This document shows, piece after piece, positions 52,162-61,125 of a DNA stretch of 64,000 nucleotides. Numbering within the stretch: position 1 is the first letter of the stretch; each line of letters starts with the position of its first letter. The notes below the pieces were generated by a model. It did no database searches. It was given only the letters and a program-made list of their open reading frames with translations, and was not told where the DNA came from. The stretch lies in the NCBI RefSeq assembly GCF_009905605.1, contig NZ_JAAAKZ010000003.1, positions 496,001 through 560,000 of the forward strand, in the 5' to 3' direction. The translations under genes and the position numbers were made by a program. The DNA comes from Runella sp. CRIBMP. Lineage in GTDB: Bacteria > Bacteroidota > Bacteroidia > Cytophagales > Spirosomataceae.

Positions 52162-53724
52162 ATGGATGCGAAAAAGCTACTATTCTTTGCCCTCATTTCC
52201 CTTTTTTCGATCATTGAAGGTTGTAAAAAAGCGGAAGTTGAAACCGACGAATGCGACGCTGACCCTACTGCCTGCGGCTGCCCACAGGAGCCGCCAAGTT
52301 GCAGCGACCCAGGAAATAATGGCGGGCAGACCCTCAGTGGAAAGGTGTATGTCTCACCCAACGGCAGCGACTCCAATGATGGCAGTGAAGGGAAGCCTTT
52401 CAAAACCATCCAAAAAGCCGCTGACGTTGCCGACCCCGCCAAAGGTTTGGAAATCATTCTGCGTGGTGGTATCCACCTGAGCGAAGAAGTAAAGTTCAGA
52501 ACTTCCAATATCAATCTGCATTCCTATCCGGGTGAGTGGGCAGTTATCAAAGCGATAATGACGGTGGAAGATATTTCCAGCTGCCTCTGGTTTAGAGAAC
52601 CAGAGAGTGAAAATATAACCATTGAAAACGTAGAAATTATTGGGGGGTATTACTACGGAATTAAATTTGAAAGCAACTGGGACGATGACCGAAGCGTACC
52701 TTTTGACAAGCGGAGAGGGGTACGTAATATTAAAATCTTGAACTGCAAAATCCACGATACAGGCCGCGATTGTATCAAAATTACGCCAGGATGCCAGAAT
52801 ATTCAGGTCCTTAACTGCGAAATTTACCGCTCTGGCGTGGGGCCAGCCAACATATCGGCGCAAAATGCCGAAGGAATTGACAACGTAAACGGCTCCAATA
52901 TGACGGTTCGTAATTGCTATTTTCACGACATCGCCACCAACGCGCTGTACGCTAAAGGAGGGGCAAAAGATTGCATTTTTGAGCAAAATCTCATCATGAA
53001 TTGCGGCGAGGGTGGATTGGTAGCGGGCTACTTGGATACTGATGCGGAGTGGTTCAATACAATCTCTAACCCTACGTATTTTGAAAGCATAAACATCATT
53101 ATCCGGAACAATATTGTGGTCAATACTAAATGGGAAGGGATTGGACTCTATGCGGCACTTAATGCTCAAGTCTATAACAATACGCTCATCAACGTAGCGC
53201 AGGAAGCAAGCGCAGCCTTGATGATTGCCCGGGGCGAAATTTATGGCACACCCAAAGGCGATCAATACCCAAATTGCAAAGACCTTAAAATTTCTAATAA
53301 TATTTTTGTACAAACCGCCGCTGCCAAAGGCTATATTGCCCGCTTGCGGGGAATTCCCCAAGGGACCAACGAATTGAGCAATAACGTTTATTTCAAACCC
53401 GGAACGCTCACTTTCAGAATTGATAAGTCTGATGATGATTATACTGAATTTGAGGGTTTTGCAAACTGGAAAACCCAATCTAAATTTGATGCAAGCAGCA
53501 TCAACGTTGACCCTAAACTCGACGGTCAATACCACCTCACCGCGGGCAGCCCTTGCATCGGTATAGGAAAAGCACTGGGGACTTTGGTAGAAAAAGACTA
53601 CGACGGCGGGGCAAGAGGTGCAAAACCAGACATCGGAGCCGACCAAGCTGGCAACGGCACAGCGCTTACCATTCCGCCACCTATAGTAGCTACTGGTACC
53701 AAAGGCACTGGTGGGGGCAATTAA
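52162..53724 (+). CDS. Right-handed parallel beta-helix lipoprotein
   Basis: 520 residues. Lipobox IIEGC, then a Cys-rich acidic stretch (CDADPTACGCPQEPPSC). Mature part begins KVYVSPNGSDSNDGSEGKPFKTIQKA, the N-cap of pectate-lyase-like (DUF1565/PL-like) beta-helix proteins, followed by coils of type NIKILNCKIHDTG, NIQVLNCEIYRSG, NMTVRNCYFHDI, IIIRNNIVVN. No catalytic Lys/Arg of a lyase can be assigned with confidence. C-terminus is Gly/Thr-rich. Last gene of the operon, 13 bp after the previous. Confidence 0.82.
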   Translation: MDAKKLLFFALISLFSIIEGCKKAEVETDECDADPTACGCPQEPPSCSDPGNNGGQTLSGKVYVSPNGSDSNDGSEGKPFKTIQKAADVADPAKGLEIILRGGIHLSEEVKFRTSNINLHSYPGEWAVIKAIMTVEDISSCLWFREPESENITIENVEIIGGYYYGIKFESNWDDDRSVPFDKRRGVRNIKILNCKIHDTGRDCIKITPGCQNIQVLNCEIYRSGVGPANISAQNAEGIDNVNGSNMTVRNCYFHDIATNALYAKGGAKDCIFEQNLIMNCGEGGLVAGYLDTDAEWFNTISNPTYFESINIIIRNNIVVNTKWEGIGLYAALNAQVYNNTLINVAQEASAALMIARGEIYGTPKGDQYPNCKDLKISNNIFVQTAAAKGYIARLRGIPQGTNELSNNVYFKPGTLTFRIDKSDDDYTEFEGFANWKTQSKFDASSINVDPKLDGQYHLTAGSPCIGIGKALGTLVEKDYDGGARGAKPDIGADQAGNGTALTIPPPIVATGTKGTGGGN

Positions 53725-53742
53725 TGCTACAAGAGCAGAATA

Positions 53743-53769
53743 CTTTCCAAGTTTTAGAAACTTGGAAAG
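53743..53769 (+). repeat. Perfect 12-bp hairpin in the operon trailer
   Basis: CTTTCCAAGTTT (53743-53754) and AAACTTGGAAAG (53758-53769) form a perfect stem with a 3-nt loop, upstream of the main terminator. Confidence 0.75.
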
Positions 53770-53782
53770 TAGGAAACTGTAC

Positions 53783-53822
53783 ACAAACAAAAAAGGCTCC
53801 GAGCGGAGCCTTTTTTGTTTGT
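53783..53822. terminator. Bidirectional terminator between convergent genes
   Basis: The 19-nt arms 53783-53801 and 53804-53822 are perfectly complementary around a 2-nt loop; A6 in the left arm and T6 in the right arm provide U runs on both strands. It separates the six-gene operon from the TonB receptor. Confidence 0.9.
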
Positions 53823-53846
53823 AAAAATAAGAGCGTTGTTTAGGCG

Positions 53847-56810
53847 CTATTTATTTAATAATTCATCAAAAGTAAGTGAAACATAGTACATCGAACCAAC
53901 AACTGGATTTCCCCAGCCTGTGCGGTATTGAGTTCCTAATAGATTAGTGCCACCAATCTTAAAAATTGATTTAATAGAAGAAACTTTCTTGCTCACTTGG
54001 GCATCTAAAGTACCGAATGCTGGTATGGTAAGTTGAGTACTGTTCTGGGGCTGTCGGGCCAAAGCAGGTTGAAGGAGGTCCAACCAATCAAATGCTGTCT
54101 GATGACGCCATACTACATTGAAGCCCCAACCTGAGTTGCCTAAATTACGATTCCCAAATGTTATATTGTGTCGATATTTAGGGGTGTTGTATCCCACTTG
54201 AAAACCGTCATCCAGCACGTTGCGATTTTTCTCTCCACTAAACATCTTGACGCCGCCCGCATCAAGGGTATTATTGGAAAGGTTAAAGCCTAAAGTATAG
54301 TTTTTGGGTAATAAATAATCAAACCCTAAACCAAAACCTTGTGTCTTAATATCTCCTGTATAATTTGTTGACATTGATATCACTTGCGGAATAGCCGCGT
54401 TTCTTAGTAAAACACCACCGATGTAGTTTTTCATTGTGGTGTTGTAATAATATACATCTATCAACAATTTTTTGGCAATCATTCCTTTGTATCCCACTTC
54501 AAAACTCAAAGCGCGTTCAGGTTTGAATTCTGGAAAACTCCATGCCTGACCAGTAGCAATATTAACAGAGCCAGCTCCCTCCCGAAGTTTGTAATTGTCC
54601 CAGAGCGCAGGTAACCCACCAATCAATAAAGATACGGGCGTATTAAGATTGATGTATTGGTTTTGGTTGGTCGGAATTCTGAAACCTGTTTGGTAAGAAG
54701 CCCGGATGTTGTGGTTTTTATTGACAGTGTAAACCGCCGAGATACGTGGACTCCATTGGCCAGCAAAATTTTCATTTTTATCATAACGAACAGAACCCGT
54801 CAACTTAAATACATCATTGAAATTTTTACTCACTTGAGTATATCCTCCAAATTCGTTAATGCTGAACTCGCTCCCATCTGATTTCTTCAAAAATAGTGTA
54901 CCATTAGAATTCAATGCATATTTTCGAAAATTTCCCCCTACAATAATTTCAACTACTTTAGGATCAATTACTTCATTGAAATTATACATGGCTTCAGCGT
55001 GGTACAACCGGGTACGATCTACAAATAAGGCTCCGCTTGGAATGGCATTGGCTTTTACCTGAGCCGCAATTTGGTCGAAGCGCGGATCTCCTGGCAAAAC
55101 ACGGCCTTGGTCTGCCACACCGCGAGCTGCGGTATGCAATGCGCCAGCGTTTGAATTAACTGTACCTAAGGCAGTAGCATAAGCAGCTTGTGGGGTTTGC
55201 CCAGCCCTCAATGCTGCTTGAAAAGCAGGTACAAAAGTTTGGAATGCACCACCAGCATACGTAAGGGCATATTGTGGATACCACCCTTGCGCCAAGCCTG
55301 CTAAACCCGCTGACGCCGGTGGTACACTTGGTTTCCACGCTTCATTGATGTAGGTGCCGAGCAAACCAGCGGCATAGGTATCTCCCGAGTTTTCGGCGGT
55401 CATGTAGCCACGAACAAAGAAGTTAGATCCTCTCAATTCAGCTTTATACAATCCCATTGTAAAATTCTTGAGCTGATACCGGTCTGAAGAAGTATATACT
55501 GTTGACCCCGCTCCCCAGTTGGCCTGAACGATGGCTTCTACTTTATCGTTAATACGATAGTGTAATGCACCATTTAATTTCAAACTTTTTGTGGTATAGT
55601 TCACTAAATCAAACTCATTGTAGCCTGTACGCGATACGGCTACATTAGGAAGCAAAATATCGTTTATCAACTGCGAGCTTGGAATACCCGTAGCAGTAGA
55701 AAACTGATTAATACCGCCAACCAGTTGAGCCAATGGAGCGCTGATAGCGTTTAATTGAGCAAGAGGTATTCCAAGTAACTGGCCGAATGTGCCACGTAAA
55801 CTCGCTAAGCCAGCACCGCTTGAATTCTCATCTCCATAAACGTTTATGCCGTCATACCCAGGATTACTGCGAGTTCCATTGTCAGGGGTAGTTCCTCGAA
55901 AACTTTGGTCGCGATAATCATTCACTTGCCAATCTTGAGCAGTGATGTAGCCAACATTGAGTTTGAAGGCGAATTTATTATTGAAGGCTTTGGCATACCG
56001 AAAAGCTACATCATAAAAAGGCGTAGTTTTGGTGGAGCGATTATCGGCGCTCATCAAGCCCAATTTTGTGTAAGCACTTACTCCTTGATAAAGAAATGGA
56101 TTTTTACTGTTCATCAATAACAATCCATTGATGGCATTGGGGCCATACAAAGCAGAAGCAGATCCAGGAAGAAGTTCAACACTTTCTAAATCAAGTTCGG
56201 AAATCCCAACTATGTTGCCTACGGCAAAGTTGAGCCCCGGAGCCTGATTGTCTATTCCGTCAATCATTTGTACCACGCGTGTATTGCCATTTCCTGAAAA
56301 TCCACGCGTATTAACAGAACTAAACATCAATGATTGAGTGCTCACTTCTACCCCTTTTAGGTTACGAATGGCATCATAAAAGTTAGCTGCTGGGGTTTCA
56401 CGGACGTTACGAATGTCCATTTTCTCAATACTCACGGGCGATTTCAAAACGCTTTCCTCGACCCGAGAAGCCGATACAACTACTTCCTGACCAATCAATG
56501 CCTGCTCTTTGAGGACAATTTTGAGGTCCGTGCGATCGCCGTTAATTTGTACTTCTTGGGTTTCAAACCCAACAGACGTGACGACCAAAATAAAAGGTGT
56601 GGGGGTATTGGTAGTCAATGAAAAATTACCTTTTGCGTCCGAAATAGTTCCAACCACCTTTCCTTTCACTTGAATGCTCACTCCCACCAATCCATCACGC
56701 GTTGTTGCATCCGTTACATTTCCGGCGACTTTTGTTTGAGCCAATACTATGCCTGCGCTCATTAACCATGCCACAGAATATAGTATGGCATTTCTTAAAA
56801 TTTTATCCAT
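53847..56810 (-). CDS. TonB-dependent outer-membrane receptor with CarboxypepD_reg domain
   Basis: 987 residues. Signal peptide (1-24), CarboxypepD_reg-like domain (about 26-112), a plug domain opening with GQEVVVSASRVEESVLKSPV and containing TRGFSGNGNTRVVQMIDG and LLPGSASALYGPNAINGLL, then the beta-barrel ending in SMYYVSLTFDELLNK. It imports a substrate with TonB energy. No susD gene is adjacent, so it is not a standard SusCD pair; a siderophore, vitamin or peptide is as likely as a glycan. Convergent with the operon, divergent from the DUF3089 gene. Confidence 0.92.
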   Translation of the reverse strand: MDKILRNAILYSVAWLMSAGIVLAQTKVAGNVTDATTRDGLVGVSIQVKGKVVGTISDAKGNFSLTTNTPTPFILVVTSVGFETQEVQINGDRTDLKIVLKEQALIGQEVVVSASRVEESVLKSPVSIEKMDIRNVRETPAANFYDAIRNLKGVEVSTQSLMFSSVNTRGFSGNGNTRVVQMIDGIDNQAPGLNFAVGNIVGISELDLESVELLPGSASALYGPNAINGLLLMNSKNPFLYQGVSAYTKLGLMSADNRSTKTTPFYDVAFRYAKAFNNKFAFKLNVGYITAQDWQVNDYRDQSFRGTTPDNGTRSNPGYDGINVYGDENSSGAGLASLRGTFGQLLGIPLAQLNAISAPLAQLVGGINQFSTATGIPSSQLINDILLPNVAVSRTGYNEFDLVNYTTKSLKLNGALHYRINDKVEAIVQANWGAGSTVYTSSDRYQLKNFTMGLYKAELRGSNFFVRGYMTAENSGDTYAAGLLGTYINEAWKPSVPPASAGLAGLAQGWYPQYALTYAGGAFQTFVPAFQAALRAGQTPQAAYATALGTVNSNAGALHTAARGVADQGRVLPGDPRFDQIAAQVKANAIPSGALFVDRTRLYHAEAMYNFNEVIDPKVVEIIVGGNFRKYALNSNGTLFLKKSDGSEFSINEFGGYTQVSKNFNDVFKLTGSVRYDKNENFAGQWSPRISAVYTVNKNHNIRASYQTGFRIPTNQNQYINLNTPVSLLIGGLPALWDNYKLREGAGSVNIATGQAWSFPEFKPERALSFEVGYKGMIAKKLLIDVYYYNTTMKNYIGGVLLRNAAIPQVISMSTNYTGDIKTQGFGLGFDYLLPKNYTLGFNLSNNTLDAGGVKMFSGEKNRNVLDDGFQVGYNTPKYRHNITFGNRNLGNSGWGFNVVWRHQTAFDWLDLLQPALARQPQNSTQLTIPAFGTLDAQVSKKVSSIKSIFKIGGTNLLGTQYRTGWGNPVVGSMYYVSLTFDELLNK

Positions 56811-56949
56811 AGGTTTAAAGTTGTTTTTGGGTGTAACTCATTCGTAATTTTGTGTAATATTCGTTCTTTTGAAAATAGGTTACAATTTTTTCTTCCTATA
56901 TTCATAAAAAAAATTGTTATGCACGCATAATTATTAGAAAAGTACAATA

Positions 56950-58017
56950 ATGAATCAACTAAAATCTCTTCCATCGGTACTTTTTACAGCCCTTTTAGTG
57001 ATTGTAGCCGGGTGTTCAAAATCAGTGACGTTACAAAGTCAGTACGTTTTAGAGAATGTTCCCGCTGCTCCCGATTATGCTAAATCACTCTACTGGGCGG
57101 CCCTGCCCACGGTAAAAGATGCCGCCGATAGTGTGCCTCTGAAGTCGGGTCTCAAAGATGGACAAGCATTCGCAAAAGCAGATGTTTTTTTTATTCACCC
57201 TACAATTTATACGCAGCAACCAACCATCGGCGCTTTTGAGTGGAATGCCGATGTAAATGATGCAGCGTTGAATCAAAAGGTGGACAACTCCACCATTCTC
57301 AATCAGGCTTCGGTCTTCAATGGTTCTTGCAAAGTGTACGCGCCCCGTTATCGTCAGGCGCATTACTACAGCTTTGTGACGAAAAACCAACTGGAAAAAC
57401 AAAAAGCAATGGATTTGGCGTATTCTGATGTGAAAGCTGCGTTTGAGTATTATTTACAAAATTTTCATCAGGGCCGTCCCATCGTCATTGCTTCGCATAG
57501 CCAAGGAACCGCCCACGCCAAACGCTTGCTGAAGGATTTTTTTGATGACAGCCCGCTCCGACAAAAACTAGTGTTTGCCTATTTGGTAGGAGACATCACG
57601 GGGGTGCCTGCCCAGCCCGATGAATTTAAAACCATTAAACCAGCAAAGACTCCCGAAGAAGTAGGTGGTTTTGCCTCGTGGCACACGTATTTGCGCGGCT
57701 TTTTTCCCGACAAGTACGTTCCCAATCACTTTTCTACTGCGGCTTGCACCAATCCGCTGACGTGGCGTTTAACCGAAGAATATGCTTCTCAAAGCCTGAA
57801 CAAAGGTGGTGTGGGCCTAAAGTTTACGTTTGTGCCACAATTGGCTGATGCGCAGGTTCACCAAGGGCTCTTGTGGATTAACAAACCCTACGTAAAAGGG
57901 AGGTCTTTGATACGGAATAAAGTGTGGCATTCGGCCGACATAAACCTTTTTTGGCAAAGTATCCGGGAAAATGTAGCTTTACGAGTTGAAAACTATATCC
58001 AACAAGAGCAAAAATAA
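56950..58017 (+). CDS. DUF3089 alpha/beta-hydrolase-like lipoprotein
   Basis: 355 residues. Lipobox VAGC. DUF3089 domain: ADVFFIHPTIYTQ, CKVYAPRYRQAHYYSF, IVIASHSQGTAHAKRLL (nucleophile elbow SHSQG, Ser184), FAYLVGDITGV. Family members are serine hydrolases of unknown substrate. The His of the triad may be near VHQGLLW. Placed divergently from the TonB receptor with a 139-bp shared upstream region. Confidence 0.85.
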   Translation: MNQLKSLPSVLFTALLVIVAGCSKSVTLQSQYVLENVPAAPDYAKSLYWAALPTVKDAADSVPLKSGLKDGQAFAKADVFFIHPTIYTQQPTIGAFEWNADVNDAALNQKVDNSTILNQASVFNGSCKVYAPRYRQAHYYSFVTKNQLEKQKAMDLAYSDVKAAFEYYLQNFHQGRPIVIASHSQGTAHAKRLLKDFFDDSPLRQKLVFAYLVGDITGVPAQPDEFKTIKPAKTPEEVGGFASWHTYLRGFFPDKYVPNHFSTAACTNPLTWRLTEEYASQSLNKGGVGLKFTFVPQLADAQVHQGLLWINKPYVKGRSLIRNKVWHSADINLFWQSIRENVALRVENYIQQEQK

Positions 58018-58105
58018 ACCAGAAAATGTAACGTAAAAGGGGATTTATCGTCTGAATACAGTACTTTTCCTGTCAACTATTAACGCTTCACATCACTCAT
58101 CGCTT

Positions 58106-59173
58106 ATGAATCACAATTTTGTAATTATCATGGCAGGCGGTGCTGGAACACGGTTCTGGCCTTTCAGTCGAAACAACAACCCCAAGCAGTTTCATGATGT
58201 ATTGGGAACTGGAAAAACACTGCTTCAACAAACCGTAAGTCGTTTTGAAGGGGTTTGCCCTCCCGAAAACATCTACATCGTGACCAGTGCCGAATACTAT
58301 GATTTGATTAAAAAACAAGTTCCATTCCTGACAGACGATCAAATCTTGCTGGAACCTAATCGCCGCAATACCGCCCCGTGTATTGCTTATGCGTGTTATA
58401 AGATTGCCAAAAAAGACCCTCAGGCTAGGGTGGTGGTGGCTCCTTCCGATCATATTATTCTGAAAGAAGAAATATTTCGTGAAAAAATTCTTTTTGCACT
58501 TGAGGCGGCTGGAAAAGAAGAAATTCTGATTACGCTCGGCATTCAACCCACTCGTCCCGATACGGGCTATGGCTACATTCAGTTCATACCTTCCGAAAGT
58601 GAGACCAAAAAAGTAAAAACGTTTACCGAAAAACCTCAATTGGAAATTGCGGTTAAATTTCTAGAAAGTGGTGATTTCGTCTGGAATGCAGGGATATTCG
58701 TGTGGAATGTCCAGGCCATTATTAATGCATTCGCGGCTTATTTGCCCGAAGTAGCGGAGGTATTTATGGCGGGCGAGCAAGATTACTATACCGAGCAGGA
58801 AAAAACCTTTATTGATAAAGCGTATATGCTTTGTAGAAACGTCTCTATCGACGTGGGCATCATGGAAAAGGCCCAGAATGTCTACGTTGTTTTAAGTGAT
58901 TTTGGCTGGTCAGATTTGGGAACGTGGAAATCGCTCTACGATATTTCGCCGAAAGATGCTCAGCAAAATGCCACTGAGGGTAATATAAAGCTTTATAATA
59001 CAGGGAATTGTATTATAAAGACACCTAAAGATAAGCTCGTGGTGGTGCAAGGGCTGGATGGATACATCATCGCCGAAAACGACGGTGTACTCATGATTTG
59101 TAAAATTGACGAAGAGCAGCGAGTCAGAGACTTTGTGGCGGATGCCAAGCAGCTAGGCAGCCAATATATTTAA
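58106..59173 (+). CDS. manC: Mannose-1-phosphate guanylyltransferase
   Basis: 355 residues, short form without the isomerase domain. The N-terminal IIMAGGAGTRFWPFSRNNNPKQF is the GTP-binding signature; LLEPNRRNTAPCIAYA, VAPSDHIILKEEIF and FTEKPQLEIA (catalytic Lys) follow. Makes GDP-mannose for surface polysaccharide. Fits the two GT4 glycosyltransferases earlier in the window. ATG 58106; a terminator hairpin follows the stop. Confidence 0.93.
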   Translation: MNHNFVIIMAGGAGTRFWPFSRNNNPKQFHDVLGTGKTLLQQTVSRFEGVCPPENIYIVTSAEYYDLIKKQVPFLTDDQILLEPNRRNTAPCIAYACYKIAKKDPQARVVVAPSDHIILKEEIFREKILFALEAAGKEEILITLGIQPTRPDTGYGYIQFIPSESETKKVKTFTEKPQLEIAVKFLESGDFVWNAGIFVWNVQAIINAFAAYLPEVAEVFMAGEQDYYTEQEKTFIDKAYMLCRNVSIDVGIMEKAQNVYVVLSDFGWSDLGTWKSLYDISPKDAQQNATEGNIKLYNTGNCIIKTPKDKLVVVQGLDGYIIAENDGVLMICKIDEEQRVRDFVADAKQLGSQYI

Positions 59174-59178
59174 ACATT

Positions 59179-59211
59179 CGGGGGAGGCGAAAGCTTCCCC
59201 CGCTTTGTTTT
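59179..59211 (+). terminator. Rho-independent terminator after manC
   Basis: CGGGGGAGGC (59179-59188), GAAA tetraloop, GCTTCCCCCG (59193-59202), one wobble pair, then CTTTGTTTT. Confidence 0.8.
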
Positions 59212-59224
59212 AAAAGTCTTGGGG

Positions 59225-59617
59225 TTAATTTTCAAGAATTGCGGTAGTTTCAATTTCCACCATGTATTCGGGGGCAATTAAACGAGATACTTCTACCATC
59301 GTGGTACACGGCCGAATCTCCCCAAAAAACTCGCCATGCGCCCGACCAACGGCTTCCCACTGAGAAATGTCAGTTACAAAAATACGGGTACGTACCACGT
59401 CTTTGAGCGAAGCGCCCGCTTCGGCCAATACAGCCTCAATTTTTTTGAGAATAACTTTGGTTTGGACGTAGGGGTCTTCCAATCCTACTACTTGGCCATC
59501 TTCAACGGCGACGGTTCCGCTGATTTCAATGACAGCGCCGATTTTGACGGCTCTTGAATACCCCACGGTGGCCTCCCACGGAGAGCCCGAAGAAATATTG
59601 GTGCGTGACTGCGGCAT
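59225..59617 (-). CDS. ridA: RidA family deaminase
   Basis: 130 residues, the usual length. The conserved Arg in VVRTRIFVTDISQW, GEIRPCTTMVEVSRL and the terminal EIETTAIL are hallmarks of RidA/YjgF proteins, which hydrolyse reactive enamine/imine intermediates. Members also act in other deaminase subgroups, so specificity is open. ATG start at 59617 (MPQSRTNISSGSPWE). Converges with manC. Confidence 0.9.
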   Translation of the reverse strand: MPQSRTNISSGSPWEATVGYSRAVKIGAVIEISGTVAVEDGQVVGLEDPYVQTKVILKKIEAVLAEAGASLKDVVRTRIFVTDISQWEAVGRAHGEFFGEIRPCTTMVEVSRLIAPEYMVEIETTAILEN

Positions 59618-59680
59618 AAAAAAACAGAATTAGGTGGTTTTGAAGGAATAAAAGTACATAATCCTGTAAATGAACAAAGA

Positions 59681-60424
59681 TTATAACCCCAGTTTTTCCA
59701 AAAATCCTTTTTTCTCATTCCGTGAAATTTCTACTTCCGAGCCATCGTCCATCAGCACAGTGCCTCCTTCTCCGCGTACGTATTCTTTGACCCGCAATAG
59801 GTTAATCACGGCCGAACGATGGACGCGTAAAAAGTGAGCTGAGGCAAGCATGTGTTCAAATTCTTTAAGCGTGCGCGATGCCACCAGTTTACGAGGGGGC
59901 ATTCCGGTAGCAGCGAGGTGAAAAACCGTGTAATTACTATCTGATTCGAGCCAAACGATGTCCTGAATGGGCACAAACGTGACGCCTTTCAAAGAGGGAA
60001 TGGCGATTTTATTGAACTGTAACGAAGACAAAGCTAGGCTTTCGTTGTGAGATGCCTGTTGGCTGTGGCGTTTTTTTTCAAGGCGTTGCAGTGCGGAGCT
60101 GAGTTCAATTTCTCGAACGGGCTTCAACAAAAAATCTAGCGCACTCTGACGAATGGCTTCAATGGCGTATTGGTTATAGGCCGTGGTAAAAATAACTTCA
60201 AACGAATAAGGTTCTAATTGACGTAAAAGCGTAAAACCATCCATCAGCGGCATTTCAATGTCCAAAAAAAGCACATCAGGTTTTAGTTGTCGAATACCCA
60301 CAACCGCCTCCTCGGGCGACTGGAAAGTGCTTAAAATGTTGATTTCGGGGGCAACTTTACGCAATTTGATGGCCAGAACTTCAAGGCTCATGCGTTCGTC
60401 GTCAACAAGGATGGCTTTAAACAT
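59681..60424 (-). CDS. LytTR-type response regulator
   Basis: 247 residues. Receiver domain with AILVDDERMSLEVLA, phospho-acceptor Asp in VLFLDIEMPLMDGF and Lys in FLLKPVRE; LytTR domain with DIVWLESDSNYTVFHLA and HFLRVHRSAVINLLRVKEYV. Same family as the 20750 gene, about half identical in the receiver. No sensor kinase gene adjacent. Position 63 bp upstream of ridA (same strand) allows co-transcription. Confidence 0.93.
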   Translation of the reverse strand: MFKAILVDDERMSLEVLAIKLRKVAPEINILSTFQSPEEAVVGIRQLKPDVLFLDIEMPLMDGFTLLRQLEPYSFEVIFTTAYNQYAIEAIRQSALDFLLKPVREIELSSALQRLEKKRHSQQASHNESLALSSLQFNKIAIPSLKGVTFVPIQDIVWLESDSNYTVFHLAATGMPPRKLVASRTLKEFEHMLASAHFLRVHRSAVINLLRVKEYVRGEGGTVLMDDGSEVEISRNEKKGFLEKLGL

Positions 60425-60567
60425 AGCGTTGTTTTTTTCAAAAATAAGGTAGTTAAGGCGAAAAAAATGGCCGTTTACTAATTAATGAAAGCCTTTTTAG
60501 GCAACGGAAAATAACGTCTATGCTTTTTTATGAACGGTGTAGAACGGGTATTTTCAATCCGTCGAAA

Positions 60568-61125
60568 TCATTGCCCAGTTGTATTTTTGAAATCTTCTGG
60601 TGTGTTGATGTTTTGGAGCCAACGGGGTGTAGGGCAGGGGAGCAAATGGACGTTGGCTTTTTTTAGAATTTGCCGTGGCGAAAAGCGGTTTTGCTGAAAT
60701 TGTGCTTGTATGAATGCGTAACTTTCAGGCTCCCAGATGGTTAATAAAGGTTCAGGAAATAGGGATTCGGGGTGTTGAAAGGCCGTTGCTATTTGATTGA
60801 GCTTGCGATGACTGACCAAAAAAGCAATCGTTTCTGGCGACACAAAAGGCATATCACAAGCCACGACCAGCCATGCTTCGTTTGGACTATGTTCAAACGC
60901 CGACAAAATCCCCCCCAACGGCCCGATTTCACGGTTATCAATCAAGCAGGCGAAACTGTCAAAATTGTCTTTTTGGTCGGCTCGGCAGGAGATAAGAACG
61001 GTAGAACAGTACGGCGTCAGCAATTCATATAAATAGCGCCATTGGGGTTGATGATGGTAGGTCAATAGGCTTTTGTCAGTACCCATCCGCGTACTGCGCC
61101 CGCCCGCCAGAATCAGCGCATTCAT
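60568..61125 (-). CDS. mobA: Molybdenum cofactor guanylyltransferase
   Basis: 185 residues. LILAGGRSTRMGTDKSLL (3-20) is the nucleotidyltransferase loop; IGPLGGILSAF and VVACDMPFVSP complete the GTP site. Attaches GMP to molybdopterin to give the MGD cofactor. Start ATG overlaps the stop of the upstream hydrolase by 4 bp (61122-61125), so they are translationally coupled. No molybdoenzyme gene is in view. Confidence 0.9.
   Translation of the reverse strand: MNALILAGGRSTRMGTDKSLLTYHHQPQWRYLYELLTPYCSTVLISCRADQKDNFDSFACLIDNREIGPLGGILSAFEHSPNEAWLVVACDMPFVSPETIAFLVSHRKLNQIATAFQHPESLFPEPLLTIWEPESYAFIQAQFQQNRFSPRQILKKANVHLLPCPTPRWLQNINTPEDFKNTTGQ

Noticed and set aside
52354-53790. 478-codon open frame antisense to the beta-helix gene
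   Set aside because: Lies wholly on the opposite strand of a well-supported gene; no domain, no signal peptide, and it runs into the terminator palindrome, so it is a codon-usage shadow.
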